Shown piece after piece: positions 8,603 through 17,968 of a stretch of 64,000 nucleotides of DNA. Below the pieces are notes generated by a model. The model was not told where the DNA came from, did no database searches, and saw nothing but the letters and a program-made list of their open reading frames with translations. This stretch comes from Streptomyces sp. NK15101. GTDB taxonomy: Bacteria > Actinomycetota > Actinomycetes > Streptomycetales > Streptomycetaceae. The translations under genes were made by a program, and so were the position numbers. The stretch spans positions 124,001-188,000 of the forward strand of contig NZ_JAINVG010000004.1 in NCBI RefSeq assembly GCF_020400725.1. The letters are read 5' to 3'. Position 1 is the stretch's first letter. Every line of letters starts with the position of its first letter.

Positions 8603-9613
8603 TCAGTCCCAGGACCCGCGGGGCGCCGGAAGCGCCGCGATCTCCGCCAGGTCCTCCGCCGTCAGCCGCAGCGCGGCCGCCCGGGCGTTCTCCACCGCCC
8701 ACCGCTCCCGCTTCGCCCCCGGCACCGGCACGACGTGCCGCCCGAGGCCCAGTACCCACGCCAGCGCCACCTGCGCCGGGGTGACCCCCGCGCCGTGCCG
8801 CGCGGCCACCCGGCGCAGCCCCGCCACGATGGGCTGGTTCGCCGCCATCATCTCGGCCGTGAACCGGGGGTGCCGGGCCCGCGGATCGTCCCGCTCGAAG
8901 CCGCCGCCCGGGGTCAGCGTGCCGGTCAGGAAGCCGTTCCCCAGCGGCATCGCCGCCAGGAAGCCCACCCCGCGCGCCGCGCACCAGGGCAGGAGCCGCA
9001 CCAGCGCCTCCTGCGACCACACCGACAGCTCCGCCTCCACCGCCGCGACCGGGAAGACCTGCTGGATCCGCTCCAGTTGCCGGATCGTTCCCTCGTATCC
9101 GTCACGTCCGGCGCCGGCCGCACCACGGCGGGCCGACCGGGCACCGACGGCGCAGAGGCCGAGCGCCCGCACCTTGCCCGCCGACACCAGCTCGGCCATG
9201 GCGCCCCAGGTCTCCTCGACCGGCACCTCGGGGTCGGCCCGGTGCAGCTGGTAGAGGTCGATCACATCGGTCTGGAGCCGGCGCAGCGAGGCGTCGCAGG
9301 CCCGACGCACGTACTCCGGCCTGCCGTTGGCGACCACGTGCTGGTCGCCGACGAGCAGTCCGCACTTCGTCGAGACGAAGGCCTCGGACCGGCGCTCCTT
9401 CAACACCCGTCCCACCAGGAGCTCGTTGGTGAACGGGCCGTACATGTCGGCGGTGTCGAGCAGGCTCACCCCGGCGTCGAGCGCCGCGTGCACGGTCCGC
9501 AGCGAGCGGTCCCCCCGCTGCTGCGAACGGCTGTACGCCCAGTTCATCGGCATGCACCCCAGGCCGATCGCACCCACGTCGAGCGCCGTCGTCCCGATAG
9601 TCCTGCGCTCCAC
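8603..9613 (-). CDS. Aldo/keto reductase
   Basis: 336 aa NADPH-dependent oxidoreductase with a TIM barrel. The catalytic tetrad is visible: Asp and Tyr in DTADMYG (about 50), Lys in STKCG (about 80) and His in LYQLHRAD (about 117). The cofactor phosphate region lies near VPVPGAKRERWAVENA. The GTG start at 9613 gives VERRTIGTTALDVGAIGLGCM, the usual family N-terminus, with GGGAGGGG about 10 nt upstream. It is divergent from the 2-hydroxyacid dehydrogenase (75 bp gap) and upstream of the lipoprotein gene. Substrate unknown. Confidence 0.9.
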   Translation of the reverse strand: MERRTIGTTALDVGAIGLGCMPMNWAYSRSQQRGDRSLRTVHAALDAGVSLLDTADMYGPFTNELLVGRVLKERRSEAFVSTKCGLLVGDQHVVANGRPEYVRRACDASLRRLQTDVIDLYQLHRADPEVPVEETWGAMAELVSAGKVRALGLCAVGARSARRGAAGAGRDGYEGTIRQLERIQQVFPVAAVEAELSVWSQEALVRLLPWCAARGVGFLAAMPLGNGFLTGTLTPGGGFERDDPRARHPRFTAEMMAANQPIVAGLRRVAARHGAGVTPAQVALAWVLGLGRHVVPVPGAKRERWAVENARAAALRLTAEDLAEIAALPAPRGSWD

Positions 9614-9653
9614 CTGCCGGTACCCCTCCCTGTGCCGTCCCCCAAAGTAACCA

Positions 9654-9681
9654 ATGACGCGCCGGATTCTTCGCATAGCCT
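9654..9681 (+). promoter_or_regulatory. Promoter of the 2-hydroxyacid dehydrogenase, probably leaderless
   Basis: TAGCCT at 9676-9681 starts 13 nt before the ATG at 9689, with a TGAC-containing -35-like hexamer (9654-9659) 16 bp upstream. No ribosome-binding site precedes the ATG. Confidence 0.5.
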
Positions 9682-9688
9682 CCCGGTC

Positions 9689-10654
9689 ATGAGATTCGAA
9701 GACACGACCGCTGACGTGTGGCTTCCCGTTCCGGCGGACGAGATCGAGGGGCTTCCCGCGCCGGGCGGGTCGGGCCTGAACTACCGCTTCTGGGACGGCG
9801 GTCCCGAGTTCCCCGCCGATCCGGCGCGCTGTGCGTTCTACGTCGTCCCGTACATGAAGGGATCGGAGATCGCCGTACGGCCGCTGGCCGCGATGACCTC
9901 CCTCCGGGTCGTGCAGACCCTGTCCGCCGGCATCGACCACGTCACCCCGGGCATCGGCGCGCTGCGCCCGGGAGTCGCCCTCTGCAACGCGAAGGGCGTC
10001 CACGAGGCCAGCACCGCCGAGCTGACGCTCGCCCTGATCCTCGCCTCGCTGCGCGGCATCCCGGGATTCGTGCGCGGCCAGGACGCCGAGGAGTGGCGCG
10101 CCGGCTTCTATCCGGCCCTCGCCGACAAGTCCGTCCTGATCGTCGGCTACGGATCGATCGGCGCCGCGATCGAGGACCGGCTCGCGCCCTTCGAGTGCGC
10201 GCGGGTGGCACGCGTCGCACGCTCCGCGCGCACCACAGAGCGCGGTCCGGTGCACGCCCTGACGGACCTGTCGGCGCTGCTGCCGGAGGCGGACGTGGTC
10301 GTGCTCTCCACTCCGCTCACGCCCGCGACCACGCATCTCGCCGACGCCGGGTTCCTGGCGCGGATGAAGGACGGCGCGCTCCTCGTGAACGTCGCCCGGG
10401 GGCCGGTCGTCGACACGAACGCGCTGCTCAAGGAGGTCGAGAGCGGCAGGATCACGGCGGCGCTCGACGTCACCGACCCCGAACCGCTGCCGGCCGGCCA
10501 CCCTTTGTGGCACGCTCCCGGTGTCCTGATCAGTCCCCATGTGGGAGGTTCCACTTCGGCCTTCATGCCGAGGGCGAAGCGGCTGATCGCGGGACAGCTG
10601 CGGCGGTTCGCGGCGGGCGAGGAACTGGCCAACGTCCTCCTCACCACCGGCTGA
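9689..10654 (+). CDS. D-isomer-specific 2-hydroxyacid dehydrogenase
   Basis: 321 aa. It reversibly reduces 2-oxoacids to D-2-hydroxyacids with NAD(P)H. The nucleotide-binding loop VGYGSIGAAI lies at about 150-160. The catalytic triad is Arg in VNVARGPVVD, Glu in TDPEPLP and His in ISPHVGGST. It is shorter than SerA and lacks an ACT domain, so it is not phosphoglycerate dehydrogenase. The exact substrate (glyoxylate, hydroxypyruvate or another) cannot be told. Confidence 0.9.
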   Translation: MRFEDTTADVWLPVPADEIEGLPAPGGSGLNYRFWDGGPEFPADPARCAFYVVPYMKGSEIAVRPLAAMTSLRVVQTLSAGIDHVTPGIGALRPGVALCNAKGVHEASTAELTLALILASLRGIPGFVRGQDAEEWRAGFYPALADKSVLIVGYGSIGAAIEDRLAPFECARVARVARSARTTERGPVHALTDLSALLPEADVVVLSTPLTPATTHLADAGFLARMKDGALLVNVARGPVVDTNALLKEVESGRITAALDVTDPEPLPAGHPLWHAPGVLISPHVGGSTSAFMPRAKRLIAGQLRRFAAGEELANVLLTTG

Positions 10655-10824
10655 CCGGGGGAGGGCGTTCCGCCGGGCGGGTGACGCGCGCCCCCGACAC
10701 GCGCCGCGCACAAGCCCCCTGGCCGTCACGGAGAGTACTGCGGCCCTGTCCCTGAGTGACGGTCCTGGTGTATCGTCCGGTGGCGGGGGACTGCGTCGAG
10801 AACGGGCTGACGCTGGGGAGCGAA

Positions 10825-13800
10825 GTGACGGGACATCAGATTCCGAGGGGGGCGACGGGTGAAGCACGGCCGGAGGACCGACGATCCGACGCGGCGACGC
10901 CGCCGCCGGCAATCCTTCCGCGCCTCGCCGGAGGCCTCGCGCCCTCGGTGCCGGACCAGGCGGCGCCGCACCGGGTGTCCCGCGCCGCCGCGCCGCGGGA
11001 CACCGGACGGGACGTCCACGACCGCGAGGTCCACGACCGTCACGTCCACGACCACGAGGGGCACGCCCCCGGGGGCGCCGGCGAACCGGAGGCGCGGCCG
11101 CACGACGCGGCCGGATGCGGCGGCGCGGCACCGGAGGATCCCGTGAGCGCGCCCGGGGCGGTCATCACGCGCCGCCCCGTCGGCTCCGGCTCCGGCCATC
11201 CGGATCCCGAGCGCCCCCGCCTCGGCGGGGCCGCCGCCCAGATCGCCCTCGGACTCGTCTGCGCGGGCTACACCACCGGCGCCTCCCTCGGCTGGGGCTC
11301 TCCCCGACTGGCCCTCTTCATGGGCGACTTCGGGCTCAGCGCCGCCGCGTTCGCCGCCGCCGTCTCATGCTTCCTCTACGGACGCGCACACCACGACAGC
11401 GCCCGCCCCGCCTGGCTGCTCTTCGCGTTCTCCTCCTTCATGGCGGCCGCGGGAAACGCCGTGTGGGGCTGGTACGAGGTCGTGCTCCGCACCGACGTGC
11501 CCGACTCCTCCGTCGCCGACCTCTTCTTCCTGCTCTTCGCGCCGCCCGCCATCGTGGGTCTCCTCGTCCTCGCCAAGAAGCCCGTCACCCGGGCCGGCTG
11601 GGTGTGCCTGGGGCTCGACGCCTGGCTCATCGGAGGCTCCCTGCTCACGCTCTCCTGGAGCCTCGCCCTCGCCCGCACCGCGCACTTCGAGGGCGAGTCC
11701 GTCGCCCAGGCCGCGCTGTCGCTCGCGTACCCGCTGCTCGACATCGTGCTCGTCAGCATGGTCCTCGTCCTGCACTTCCGGCGCTCGCAGGCGAACCGCT
11801 CCGCGACGAACACCGCGATCGCCGCGCTCGCCCTGACCGTGCTGTGCGACGCCCTGTTCACCTCACCGCTGCTCCGCGAGAACTACGCCTCGGGCCAGCT
11901 CCTCGACGCCGGCTGGTTCGCCGGCTCGCTGCTGCTCGCCTACGCGCCCTGGGGCGTGCGCCGCCCGCCGGACGGCGCGGCCGCCGCGCGCGGCCCGTGG
12001 CTCCACAGCCGCCCGGTCGCCGGCTCGCTCGCCGCCCTCACCCCGTACCTCGCCGCGGCGGTCTGCACCCTCGGCATCCTCTACAACGTCGTCGAGGGGC
12101 GCCGGGTCGACCGCGTCGTCGTCCTCACCGGCTGCACGGTCGTGCTCGCCCTCGTCGTGCGGCAGGGCATCATGCTCCTCGACAACATCGCCCTCACCCA
12201 CGAACTGGCCCAGAAGGAGAACCACTTCAGGTCGCTCGTGCAGGGCTCCAGCGACGTCATCATGATCGCCGCGCCCACCGGGATACTCCGCTACGTCAGC
12301 CCGGCCGCCTCCGGTGTGTACGGACGCGACGCCGACGAGCTCATCGGCTCCGAGCTCGCCTCCCTCATCCACCCCGAGGACCTCGGCGCCGTCGTCCACG
12401 AGGTGCGGCGCTTCCTGGCCGCCTCGCCGGCCGAGGAGCCCACCACCCGGATCGAGTGCCGCTTCCGCTCGGGTCGCGGCGACTGGCTCAACGTCGAGTC
12501 GACCGTCAACCGGCACCAGGGCGGCCTGATCTTCAACAGCCGGGACGTCACCGAGCGCGTCCGCCTCCAGGCCCAGTTGCAGCACAACGCCGAGCACGAC
12601 CCGCTCACCGACCTGCCCAACCGGGCCCTCTTCACCCGCCGGGTCCGACAGGCGCTCGGCGGCCGCCGCTCCTCCGACCCCGGCACCGCCGTGCTCTTCA
12701 TCGACCTCGACGGCTTCAAGGCGGTCAACGACCGCCTCGGCCACCAGGCGGGGGACGACCTCCTCGTCCAGGCCGCCCGCCGCCTCCACGACTCCGTACG
12801 GGCCGGGGACACCGCCGCCCGGCTCGGCGGCGACGAGTTCGCCGCCCTCATCCTCGGCGACGGCGGCCGCGACCGGACGGCCCGCCGCAACCAGGTCCAG
12901 GAGATCGCCGACCGGCTCCGGCTCACCCTCTCCCAGCCCTACCGCGTCGACGGGGGCACCGAGGTGCGGGTCGCCGCCTCCATCGGCGTGGCCTTCGCCG
13001 AGCCCGGCATGGAGGCCGGCGACCTGCTGCGCAACGCCGACCTGGCCATGTACCGCGCCAAGGCCGCCGGCAAGGACCGCGTCGAGCTCTACGCCCCGCA
13101 GATGCAGGCCGAGGTGGTCCGGCGGACCGAGCTGGCCGCCCGGCTGCGCACCGCCCTCCACGACGGCGAGTTCGCCCTGCTCCACCAGCCGGTCGTCGAC
13201 CTCGCCACCGGACGGATCTCCGCCGTCAGCGCCCAGGCGCGCTGGCGCTCCAGCCAGGGCGTCCTCTTCACCCCGGCCGAGTACCTCCGCGTCACCGACG
13301 ACGGCGAGCGCACCGCCGAGCTCGGCCGCTGGCTCCTGGAGGAGGCCGTGGAGCAGGCCGCCGAGCGGGCGGGAACCGGCCACCGCACGCCCGTCTCCGT
13401 CCGGCTCTCCGCCCGGCGCCTCCTGGACCGCTCGCTGCCGCTCGGCTCGATCGAGTCGGTGCTCACCCGGCACGGGCTGCCGTCCGGCTCGCTGATCGTC
13501 GAGCTCGCCGACAGCGACCCCCGGACCTCGCTCGACGAGCTGGAACAGCGCCTGATCACGCTGCGCCGCCTCGGGGTGCGGATCGCTCTCGACGGGTTCG
13601 GTAGCGGACACGTGGCGATCAACGCTTTGCGGAGGCTTCCCGTGGACATACTGAAGCTGGACCGGGGCCTCGTCGAGGGCGTGGTCGAGTCGGCCCGGCT
13701 CCGCAAGATCACGCGCGGGGTGCTGCGCATCGCCGACGAGCTCGGCATGCAGACCGTCGCCGAGGGCGTCGACGTCCCGGAGCAGGTCGTCGCCCTGCGC

Positions 13801-13974
13801 GCGATGGGCTGCACCCACGCCCAGGGCATGGCCTTCTCCGGCCCGCTCGACGAGTACCGCCTGCGCAGGGCCCTCGTGCGGGACGAGTACCCGCTGCCCG
13901 GAGCGGACCCCGTCCCTGTCGGAAACCGTCCCCCGATCCGCCCAAATACTGAGACGCCTGTCCCACCCACTTGA
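10825..13974 (+). CDS. Membrane PAS-GGDEF-EAL protein with degenerate EAL domain
   Basis: About 1049 aa from GTG 10825. An N-terminal disordered His/Asp-rich part is followed by 8-9 membrane spans (about 130-450), a PAS domain (about 470-580, FRSLVQGSSDVIMIAAPTG), a GGDEF domain (about 590-770) and an EAL-like domain (about 775-1025). GGDEF is intact (668-672), and RAGD lies exactly five residues before it, the product-inhibition I-site spacing, so cyclic-di-GMP synthesis is likely. In the EAL half, EAL is replaced by SAQ (802-804), the NxS motif by RLS, and DDFG by DGFG (923-926), so phosphodiesterase activity is unlikely. The start is uncertain: GTG 11143 has a better GGAGG at 5 nt. A similar gene lies next to ilvB in S. 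coelicolor (from memory). Confidence 0.88.
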   Translation: MTGHQIPRGATGEARPEDRRSDAATPPPAILPRLAGGLAPSVPDQAAPHRVSRAAAPRDTGRDVHDREVHDRHVHDHEGHAPGGAGEPEARPHDAAGCGGAAPEDPVSAPGAVITRRPVGSGSGHPDPERPRLGGAAAQIALGLVCAGYTTGASLGWGSPRLALFMGDFGLSAAAFAAAVSCFLYGRAHHDSARPAWLLFAFSSFMAAAGNAVWGWYEVVLRTDVPDSSVADLFFLLFAPPAIVGLLVLAKKPVTRAGWVCLGLDAWLIGGSLLTLSWSLALARTAHFEGESVAQAALSLAYPLLDIVLVSMVLVLHFRRSQANRSATNTAIAALALTVLCDALFTSPLLRENYASGQLLDAGWFAGSLLLAYAPWGVRRPPDGAAAARGPWLHSRPVAGSLAALTPYLAAAVCTLGILYNVVEGRRVDRVVVLTGCTVVLALVVRQGIMLLDNIALTHELAQKENHFRSLVQGSSDVIMIAAPTGILRYVSPAASGVYGRDADELIGSELASLIHPEDLGAVVHEVRRFLAASPAEEPTTRIECRFRSGRGDWLNVESTVNRHQGGLIFNSRDVTERVRLQAQLQHNAEHDPLTDLPNRALFTRRVRQALGGRRSSDPGTAVLFIDLDGFKAVNDRLGHQAGDDLLVQAARRLHDSVRAGDTAARLGGDEFAALILGDGGRDRTARRNQVQEIADRLRLTLSQPYRVDGGTEVRVAASIGVAFAEPGMEAGDLLRNADLAMYRAKAAGKDRVELYAPQMQAEVVRRTELAARLRTALHDGEFALLHQPVVDLATGRISAVSAQARWRSSQGVLFTPAEYLRVTDDGERTAELGRWLLEEAVEQAAERAGTGHRTPVSVRLSARRLLDRSLPLGSIESVLTRHGLPSGSLIVELADSDPRTSLDELEQRLITLRRLGVRIALDGFGSGHVAINALRRLPVDILKLDRGLVEGVVESARLRKITRGVLRIADELGMQTVAEGVDVPEQVVALRAMGCTHAQGMAFSGPLDEYRLRRALVRDEYPLPGADPVPVGNRPPIRPNTETPVPPT

Positions 13975-14007
13975 CAGTGACGAGGGCGGAGAGGGAGGGT
14001 CAGTGCC

Positions 14008-14049
14008 ATGCGCACCCGAATTCTCGTACTTGGAAAGCGCGTCGGCTGA
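14008..14049 (+). CDS. Branched-chain amino acid leader peptide of the ilvBNC operon
   Basis: A 13-codon reading frame, MRTRILVLGKRVG, with a good ribosome-binding site (GAGGGAGGG, 8 nt upstream). It has four consecutive Ile-Leu-Val-Leu codons, the three end products of the pathway, and is followed by an intrinsic terminator before ilvB. This is the classical layout of ribosome-mediated attenuation: scarcity of charged tRNA stalls the ribosome and prevents termination. Attenuators upstream of ilvB have been predicted in actinobacteria by comparative work. The stall model is inferred here, not shown. Confidence 0.85.
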   Translation: MRTRILVLGKRVG

Positions 14050-14093
14050 AGCAGGACCCCCGCAGGTCCCGCTGAGAACGCACCCGACGCGCT
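14036..14093 (+). promoter_or_regulatory. Alternative RNA pairing in the ilvB leader
   Basis: AGCGCGTCGG (14036-14045, overlapping the last leader codons) is exactly complementary to CCGACGCGCT (14084-14093), which directly abuts the left arm of the terminator at 14094. Inside it a second stem, GGACC/GGTCC (14054-14058 and 14065-14069), can form. A ribosome stalled on the Ile-Leu-Val-Leu codons would cover 14036-14045 and break the outer pairing. Which structure helps or prevents termination cannot be settled by eye. Confidence 0.6.
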
Positions 14094-14127
14094 CCCCTCG
14101 CTTGCCTCACGGCACGAGGGGTTTTTT
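14094..14127 (+). terminator. Attenuator terminator before ilvB
   Basis: CCCCTCG (14094-14100) pairs with CGAGGGG (14115-14121) and is followed directly by six T residues, an intrinsic terminator that is rare in such GC-rich DNA. It lies between the leader peptide stop and ilvB. The core CGAGGGGTTTTTT recurs in the cimA leader. Confidence 0.88.
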
Positions 14128-14208
14128 GTTGCACCGGCTCACCCCAAAAACGCAGCAAAACCCCGCAAAACACCTCGCAAAAAACCCTCGCCCCGAGAAG
14201 AGATGCTG

Positions 14209-16053
14209 ATGACCGAGCAGGCCACCGGGCACCATCCGCAGCCGCGGCCCCGTAACGGCGCGCAGCCCGCCACCACCGTCGAGCACGTCACGGGTGCGCA
14301 GTCCCTCATCCGTTCTCTCGAGGAAGTGGGCGCCGACACCGTCTTCGGCATCCCCGGCGGCGCGATCCTCCCCGCCTACGACCCGATGATGGACTCGCAG
14401 CGGGTGCGTCACATCCTCGTCCGCCACGAGCAGGGGGCGGGCCACGCCGCCACCGGCTACGCCCAGGCCACCGGCAAGGTCGGCGTCTGCATGGCGACCT
14501 CCGGCCCGGGCGCGACCAACCTGGTCACCCCGATCGCCGACGCGCACATGGACTCGGTCCCGCTCGTCGCGATCACCGGCCAGGTCGCCTCGAAGGCGAT
14601 CGGCACGGACGCCTTCCAGGAGGCGGACATCTGCGGCATCACGATGCCGATCACCAAGCACAACTTCCTCGTCACCAAGGCCGAGGACATCCCGCGGACG
14701 ATCGCCGAGGCCTTCCACATCGCCTCCACCGGCCGCCCGGGCCCGGTCCTGGTCGACATCGCCAAGGACGCCCTGCAGGCGAAGACCACCTTCAGCTGGC
14801 CGCCGCACACCGACCTGCCCGGCTACCGCCCGGTGACCAAGCCGCACGCCAAGCAGATCCGCGAGGCCGCCAAGCTGATCACCGCCGCCAAGCGGCCCGT
14901 CCTGTACGTCGGCGGCGGCGTCATCAAGGCCGGCGCCACCGCCGAGCTGAAGATCCTCGCCGAGCTCACCGGCGCCCCGGTCACCACCACCCTGATGGCG
15001 CTCGGCGCCTTCCCCGACAGCCACCCGCTGCACGTCGGCATGCCGGGCATGCACGGCGCGGTCACCGCCGTCACCGCGCTGCAGAAGGCCGACCTGATCG
15101 TCGCCCTCGGCGCCCGCTTCGACGACCGCGTCACCGGCAAGCTCGACAGCTTCGCCCCGTACGCCAAGATCGTCCACGCGGACATCGACCCGGCCGAGAT
15201 CGGCAAGAACCGCGCCGCCGACGTTCCGATCGTCGGTGACGCCCGCGAGGTCATCGCCGACCTGGTCCAGGCCGTCCAGGCCGAGCACAGCGAGGGCAAC
15301 AAGGGCGACTACACCGCTTGGTGGAGCGACCTGAGCCGCTGGCGCGAGACCTACCCGCTCGGTTACGACCTGCCGGAGGACGGCAGCCTCTCGCCGCAGC
15401 AGGTCATCCAGCGCATCGGCCAGCTGGCCCCGGAGGGCACGATCTTCGCGGCGGGCGTCGGCCAGCACCAGATGTGGGCCGCGCACTTCATCGACTACGA
15501 GCAGCCGGCCACCTGGCTGAACTCCGGCGGCGCGGGCACGATGGGCTACGCGGTCCCGGCGGCGATGGGCGCGAAGGCCGGCAAGCCCGACACGACGGTG
15601 TGGGCGATCGACGGCGACGGCTGCTTCCAGATGACCAACCAGGAGCTCACCACCTGCGCCCTGAACAACATCCCGATCAAGGTCGCCATCATCAACAACG
15701 GCGCCCTGGGCATGGTCCGGCAGTGGCAGACGCTCTTCTACAACCAGCGCTACTCCAACACCGTCCTGCACTCCGGCCCGGACGACATCCAGGCGAACAA
15801 GGGCACCCGCGTCCCCGACTTCGTCAAGCTCTCCGAGGCCATGGGCTGTGTCGCCCTGCGCTGTGAGGACCCGGCCGACCTGGACAAGGTCATCGCCGAG
15901 GCCAACGCCATCAACGACCGCCCGGTCGTGATCGACTTCATCGTCCACGAGGACGCCCAGGTCTGGCCGATGGTCGCCGCCGGCACCTCGAACGACGAGG
16001 TCATGGCCGCGCGGGGCGTCCGCCCCGACTTCGGCGACGGCGAAGACGACTGA
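14209..16053 (+). CDS. ilvB: Acetolactate synthase large (catalytic) subunit
   Basis: 614 aa ThDP/FAD enzyme that condenses two pyruvates to acetolactate, or pyruvate plus 2-oxobutyrate to acetohydroxybutyrate, the first shared step of valine, leucine and isoleucine synthesis. The ThDP-activating Glu is in [17 protein letters not shown], the FAD region is in the middle domain, and the Mg/ThDP motif is [16 protein letters not shown], ending with NN in [10 protein letters not shown]. The second ATG (14209) is preferred over 14203 because it suits the GAGAAGAG ribosome-binding site and gives the usual MTEQATG start. It is followed by ilvN after 31 bp. Expression is governed by the attenuator just upstream. 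Confidence 0.97.
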   Translation: MTEQATGHHPQPRPRNGAQPATTVEHVTGAQSLIRSLEEVGADTVFGIPGGAILPAYDPMMDSQRVRHILVRHEQGAGHAATGYAQATGKVGVCMATSGPGATNLVTPIADAHMDSVPLVAITGQVASKAIGTDAFQEADICGITMPITKHNFLVTKAEDIPRTIAEAFHIASTGRPGPVLVDIAKDALQAKTTFSWPPHTDLPGYRPVTKPHAKQIREAAKLITAAKRPVLYVGGGVIKAGATAELKILAELTGAPVTTTLMALGAFPDSHPLHVGMPGMHGAVTAVTALQKADLIVALGARFDDRVTGKLDSFAPYAKIVHADIDPAEIGKNRAADVPIVGDAREVIADLVQAVQAEHSEGNKGDYTAWWSDLSRWRETYPLGYDLPEDGSLSPQQVIQRIGQLAPEGTIFAAGVGQHQMWAAHFIDYEQPATWLNSGGAGTMGYAVPAAMGAKAGKPDTTVWAIDGDGCFQMTNQELTTCALNNIPIKVAIINNGALGMVRQWQTLFYNQRYSNTVLHSGPDDIQANKGTRVPDFVKLSEAMGCVALRCEDPADLDKVIAEANAINDRPVVIDFIVHEDAQVWPMVAAGTSNDEVMAARGVRPDFGDGEDD

Positions 16054-16084
16054 GCGCGCAGAGCGAAAAGGAAGAGACCCAGAC

Positions 16085-16612
16085 ATGTCCACCAAGCACA
16101 CGCTCTCCGTTCTCGTCGAGAACACGCCCGGCATCCTCGCCCGGATCGCCGCCCTGTTCTCCCGCCGCGGCTTCAACATCGACTCGCTCGCCGTGGGCGT
16201 CACCGAGCACCCCGACATCTCCCGCATCACCATCGTGGTCAATGTCGAGGACCTGCCCCTGGAGCAGGTGACCAAGCAGCTCAACAAGCTGGTCAACGTC
16301 CTGAAGATCGTCGAACTCGAGCCCAGCGCCGCGATCCAGCGCGAGCTCGTCCTGGTGAAGGTCCGCGCCGACAACGAGACCCGCTCCCAGATCGTCGAGA
16401 TCGTGCAGCTGTTCCGCGCCAAGACCGTGGACGTCTCGCCCGAGGCGGTCACCATCGAGGCCACCGGTTCGAGTGACAAGCTCGACGCCATGCTCAAGAT
16501 GCTGGAGCAGTTCGGCGTCAAGGAGCTCGTGCAGTCCGGCACGATCGCCATAGGGCGTGGCGCCCGGTCCATCACGGACCGGTCCCTGCGGGCCCTCGAC
16601 CGCAGCGCCTGA
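16085..16612 (+). CDS. ilvN: Acetolactate synthase small (regulatory) subunit
   Basis: 175 aa. An N-terminal ACT domain (about 4-78, LSVLVENTPGILARIAALFSRR) gives valine feedback control of IlvB, and a C-terminal ALS-regulator domain (about 85-160) follows. The length is normal. ATG 16085 is preceded by an AAGGAAGAG tract. It is the second gene of the ilvBNC operon. Confidence 0.97.
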   Translation: MSTKHTLSVLVENTPGILARIAALFSRRGFNIDSLAVGVTEHPDISRITIVVNVEDLPLEQVTKQLNKLVNVLKIVELEPSAAIQRELVLVKVRADNETRSQIVEIVQLFRAKTVDVSPEAVTIEATGSSDKLDAMLKMLEQFGVKELVQSGTIAIGRGARSITDRSLRALDRSA

Positions 16613-17731
<1,119 letters not shown>

Positions 17732-17743
17732 GCCTTCGCGGCA

Positions 17744-17768
17744 GGGGCCGGACACCGTGTCCGGCCCC
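17744..17768 (+). terminator. Terminator-like hairpin after ilvC
   Basis: GGGGCCGGACAC and GTGTCCGGCCCC form a 12-bp inverted repeat around one base, 13 bp after the ilvC stop. A second smaller stem, GTTGGAC/GTCCAAC, follows at 17779-17797. There is no T-run, as is common for Streptomyces terminators. Confidence 0.75.
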
Positions 17769-17968
17769 TCGCCACACCGTTGGACACCCCGTCCAACCAC
17801 GGACGGGTGATCCTTCCAACGAGGAGCATGAACGGCGCTCACGCACCACTACACTGCTCAACAACATACGCGTCAGGCCCACAGCGTCGTGCGCTTTCAC
17901 GCGGCAAGCCCCCTCCACCGCCTGCGGCCGTCGGGACGGCCGTCCGCACTGGACCTGTGAGGACTCAC

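Noticed and set aside
10859..11146. A second open frame ending on GTGA at the alternative GGDEF start
   Set aside because: It is Arg/Thr/Pro-rich and has no ribosome-binding site; more likely a shadow, though its GTGA overlap with GTG 11143 was considered.
13971..13976. TTGACA over the stop of the GGDEF gene as ilvB -35
   Set aside because: No TAnnnT at the right spacing before the leader peptide; AATACT near 13946 is a better but unproven -10.
14008..14208. T-box or riboswitch in the ilvB leader
   Set aside because: No T-box sequence or specifier loop is seen; the leader peptide explains the region.
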